Assembly (NCBI RefSeq): GCF_015477775.1
Contig: NZ_JADLQO010000002.1
Location: 1 to 64,000, forward strand
Origin: Nocardia abscessus
GTDB lineage: Bacteria > Actinomycetota > Actinomycetes > Mycobacteriales > Mycobacteriaceae
Reading direction: 5' to 3'
DNA: 64,000 bases
In this document: positions 62,126 to 64,000 of the stretch, piece by piece
Layout of the letters: each line of letters begins with the position of its first letter
Numbering within the stretch: position 1 is the stretch's first letter
Notes under the pieces: model-generated
Told to the model about the DNA's origin: nothing
The model's database searches: none
What the model saw: only the letters and a program-made list of their open reading frames with translations
Made by a program: the position numbers and the translations under genes

Positions 62126-63325
62126 ATGAGCAACGCCACCGTCTTCCGCAGGAAGATCACCCCGACCGAACGTCTGTACTTCTTCACGCGCGCGGTGACT
62201 CCACCGTTCGTCATGCACTTGGCCGTCCACGGCGACGGCAGCCTGGATCCTGCGGCGTTGCAGCGGGCCGTCGACGTGGCTTCGGCGGCCAACCCTGGTA
62301 CGCGCTTGGTCCGCGACGGCGAGCACTGGGTGGACTGTGGTCTGGCCGCCACCGTGCGCCATGTGCCCGGCTGGTCGCTGAACTACGCCGCGCTGGAGAA
62401 CGACGCGGTGCTGAACACACCGATCGGTCCCACGCCGGACCGCACCACCGAAGTGCTGCTGCTCACCGGCGAACAGACCACCATCGTGTTCCGCGCCTTC
62501 CACGGCGTGATGGACGGGATGGGCCTGCGCCTGTGGGTCGACGACATCTTCCGCGTGCTGCGCGGATACCCGCCGCTCGGCGCAGCCGATCCCATCGCCG
62601 ACGCCGAACTCGTGGCGCGGATCGGCGCGCCGGGTAAACCGACACCGGTGCTACCCACCTTCAAGGCGGCGACCGGGCGCGGACGCCAGAACCGGGCTGC
62701 CGCGCGCTGGCTGTTGCGCCACCGAACGATCGACGCGACCGGTAAGGGCATCGTCGCGCGGGTGGCGGCGATCCTGGCCGCGGAGTCGGGAGCGAAATCG
62801 CGCTTCATGATTCCGGTCGACCTCCGCAGGCACGACCCTGTGCTGCGCTCCACCGCCAACCTGGCGCTGCCGCTGTTCCTCGACGTCACACCCGGCGAGA
62901 ACTGGGAGACGATCAGCGGACGGATGCGCAGCGGGCTGCGGGAGCGCAGGGAACTGAACCAGCTCGACAATGGCAGGCTGTCGAAATTCCCACCCGGCGT
63001 GATCCGCGGGGTGCTGCGGACGAGCAACTGGCTCGGAGCACGACTGAACCGGAACATGGTGTCGGCCACCGTGTCCCACATGGGCGCGTTCGATCTGGAC
63101 GAGATGGCGGTGCCGGGCTGGACACCCACCGACGTGCGGCTGCTGCCTCAGCACAGCGGCGCGATGCCGCTGCTGTTCGTCTTGGCCGAAGTGGGCGGGA
63201 GGCTGGAGCTGACCGTCTCCTGCCGCAACGGCGCTGGTATCGAGGTCCGGTTGGAGGCGCTGCTGGACAAGATCGCCGCGCGACTGGAGGCCGAGCTCGC
63301 GGCGCCCGAGGTGGTCGCGCGATGA
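62126..63325 (+). CDS. Condensation/PapA-like acyltransferase
   Basis: 399 residues, 26 bp after nltD with GGAGG before the ATG. The key motif is VFRAFHGVMDGMGLRLWVDD, an H-x-x-x-D variant of HHxxxDG at residue about 130, and VDLRRHD plus a late FDLDEMAVPGW correspond to other blocks of the condensation/PapA5-like superfamily. Such enzymes esterify hydroxyl groups of lipids or transfer acyl groups from carriers. In this context it may acylate a nocardiolactone-like lipid or precursor. It overlaps the MMPL gene by four bases. Confidence 0.75.
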   Translation: MSNATVFRRKITPTERLYFFTRAVTPPFVMHLAVHGDGSLDPAALQRAVDVASAANPGTRLVRDGEHWVDCGLAATVRHVPGWSLNYAALENDAVLNTPIGPTPDRTTEVLLLTGEQTTIVFRAFHGVMDGMGLRLWVDDIFRVLRGYPPLGAADPIADAELVARIGAPGKPTPVLPTFKAATGRGRQNRAAARWLLRHRTIDATGKGIVARVAAILAAESGAKSRFMIPVDLRRHDPVLRSTANLALPLFLDVTPGENWETISGRMRSGLRERRELNQLDNGRLSKFPPGVIRGVLRTSNWLGARLNRNMVSATVSHMGAFDLDEMAVPGWTPTDVRLLPQHSGAMPLLFVLAEVGGRLELTVSCRNGAGIEVRLEALLDKIAARLEAELAAPEVVAR

Positions 63326-64000
63326 CCGGCCCGATCCGCGTCGTCCTCGCCCGGCCCCGCATCGTGCTCGCCGTCGTGGCCGGAGTGATGCTGCTGGCCG
63401 GTTCGCTCGGCCTCGGAGCATCCGACAAAGTCACCGCAGCCGGATTCGTCGATCCCGGAAGCGAATCGGCGCGGGTGGACGAGTTGGTGAGCGAGCACTT
63501 CGGCCCGCAGAATCCCGACGTGGTCGTGCGGTACGCCGCACCGGAGGGTCAGACGGTCGACGACATCGGCCCCCGCGTCCAAGAGACCCTGGCCCGTATC
63601 GACCCGGCCATGCTGCAACGACCCATCGAGACCTATTGGAACGCCGGGTTCGCGCGTAGGCAGTTCCTGCGGTCGGCGGACAATCGGCACGCTCTGGCGG
63701 TGGTGTACCTCGCCGGTGACGCCAACCAGCGCGTCAGCGCGTATCCGGACATCGAACCCCAGCTCCGGGTTCCGGGTATCGTCACCGATCTGTCCGGCTA
63801 CAGCGCGATCTCCACCGAGATCAACGAGCAGTCCCGGAGCGATCTGATCCGGGCCGAATCCCTCTCGCTGCCATTGACCTTGGTGATCCTGGTGGCGGTG
63901 TTCGGCGGATTCGTCGCCGCGTCCTTCCCGGTGGTGGTCGGCGGCCTGACGGTGCTCGGCGCCATGGGCGCGATCCGCGTGCTCGCCGAGGTCACCGAGG
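63322..64000 (+). CDS. MMPL-family lipid transporter, N-terminal part (cut by window end)
   Basis: About 226 residues are visible without a stop. One N-terminal helix (IVLAVVAGVMLLAGSLGLGA), a periplasmic loop with the SEHFGPQNPDVVVRYAA block, and then helices near residues 180-215 (SLPLTLVILVAVFGGFVAAS) match the MmpL/actII-ORF3 family. MmpL proteins carry lipids or hydrophobic compounds across the membrane in mycolata. The ATGA overlap with the acyltransferase gene indicates co-translation, so export of the locus product is the natural guess. Confidence 0.88.
   Translation, partial: MTGPIRVVLARPRIVLAVVAGVMLLAGSLGLGASDKVTAAGFVDPGSESARVDELVSEHFGPQNPDVVVRYAAPEGQTVDDIGPRVQETLARIDPAMLQRPIETYWNAGFARRQFLRSADNRHALAVVYLAGDANQRVSAYPDIEPQLRVPGIVTDLSGYSAISTEINEQSRSDLIRAESLSLPLTLVILVAVFGGFVAASFPVVVGGLTVLGAMGAIRVLAEVTE

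Noticed and set aside
63322..64000. MMPL protein as the exporter of the aromatic polyketide (actII-ORF3-like)
   Set aside because: It is translationally coupled to the nlt-side acyltransferase and lies nearly 30 kb from the polyketide cluster.

Overview
The window is high-GC actinobacterial DNA with many GTG starts, start/stop overlaps and long shadow reading frames. It most likely comes from Nocardia. Three things point there: a nocardiolactone-type (nlt) beta-lactone locus at the right end, the 3' end of an rpoB gene that is not followed by rpoC (the arrangement of the Nocardia rifampicin-resistance paralogue rpoB2) at the left end, and many mycolata-type redox genes. No tRNA, rRNA, insertion sequence, prophage or CRISPR array was seen.

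Left part (1-19.4 kb): rpoB tail; an SRPBCC protein with a zinc alcohol dehydrogenase; a decayed acyl-CoA ligase; a PucR-type regulator; a PhoU protein; then a small regulon made of a DrrAB-type ABC exporter, an AfsR-type SARP regulator, and a cytochrome P450 with its 3Fe-4S ferredoxin. The exporter and P450 promoters carry the same array of about 11-bp-spaced GTGTCAG/GTGACAG heptamers and the same downstream box, so the regulator between them probably drives both. A Cmx-like MFS exporter, DUF4240 and DUF1206 proteins, a TetR regulator with its own palindrome, a second PucR regulator and an ABC1/UbiB kinase follow.

Middle part (19.7-34.7 kb): a type II polyketide cluster. It has a SARP activator, a complete dedicated acetyl-CoA carboxylase (biotin carboxylase, fused carboxyltransferase, separate biotin carrier), KS-alpha, chain length factor, ACP, didomain aromatase/cyclase, ActIV-like metallo-hydrolase cyclase, flavin monooxygenase, alpha/beta hydrolase, ActIII-like C9 ketoreductase, an NTF2/SnoaL-like protein, a nitroreductase, an HxlR regulator with a palindromic operator, and two little-understood small proteins. 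The accD/KS-alpha divergent promoter has five TCGA-type direct repeats in an 11/13-bp rhythm, probably the SARP site. The chemistry implied is a C9-reduced aromatic polyketide; the final product cannot be read from the sequence.

Right part (34.7-64 kb): housekeeping and accessory genes (STAS protein, F420-type oxidoreductase, orphan cyclodeaminase, quinone-type reductase with HxlR regulator, L,D-transpeptidase, aminoglycoside nucleotidyltransferase-like gene, MFS exporter, FolD, YdcF, HemK-like methylase), then two TetR-controlled redox units (succinate-semialdehyde dehydrogenase/SDR, and di-iron-like hydrolase/ferredoxin reductase/Baeyer-Villiger monooxygenase/SDR) and a further monooxygenase. 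The last 7 kb is nltA-nltB-nltC-small membrane protein-nltD, followed by a PapA-like acyltransferase and an MMPL transporter cut by the window end. The two thiolase-like subunits are asymmetric: only the first has the catalytic Cys. No OleB decarboxylase is present, which fits an intact beta-lactone as product.
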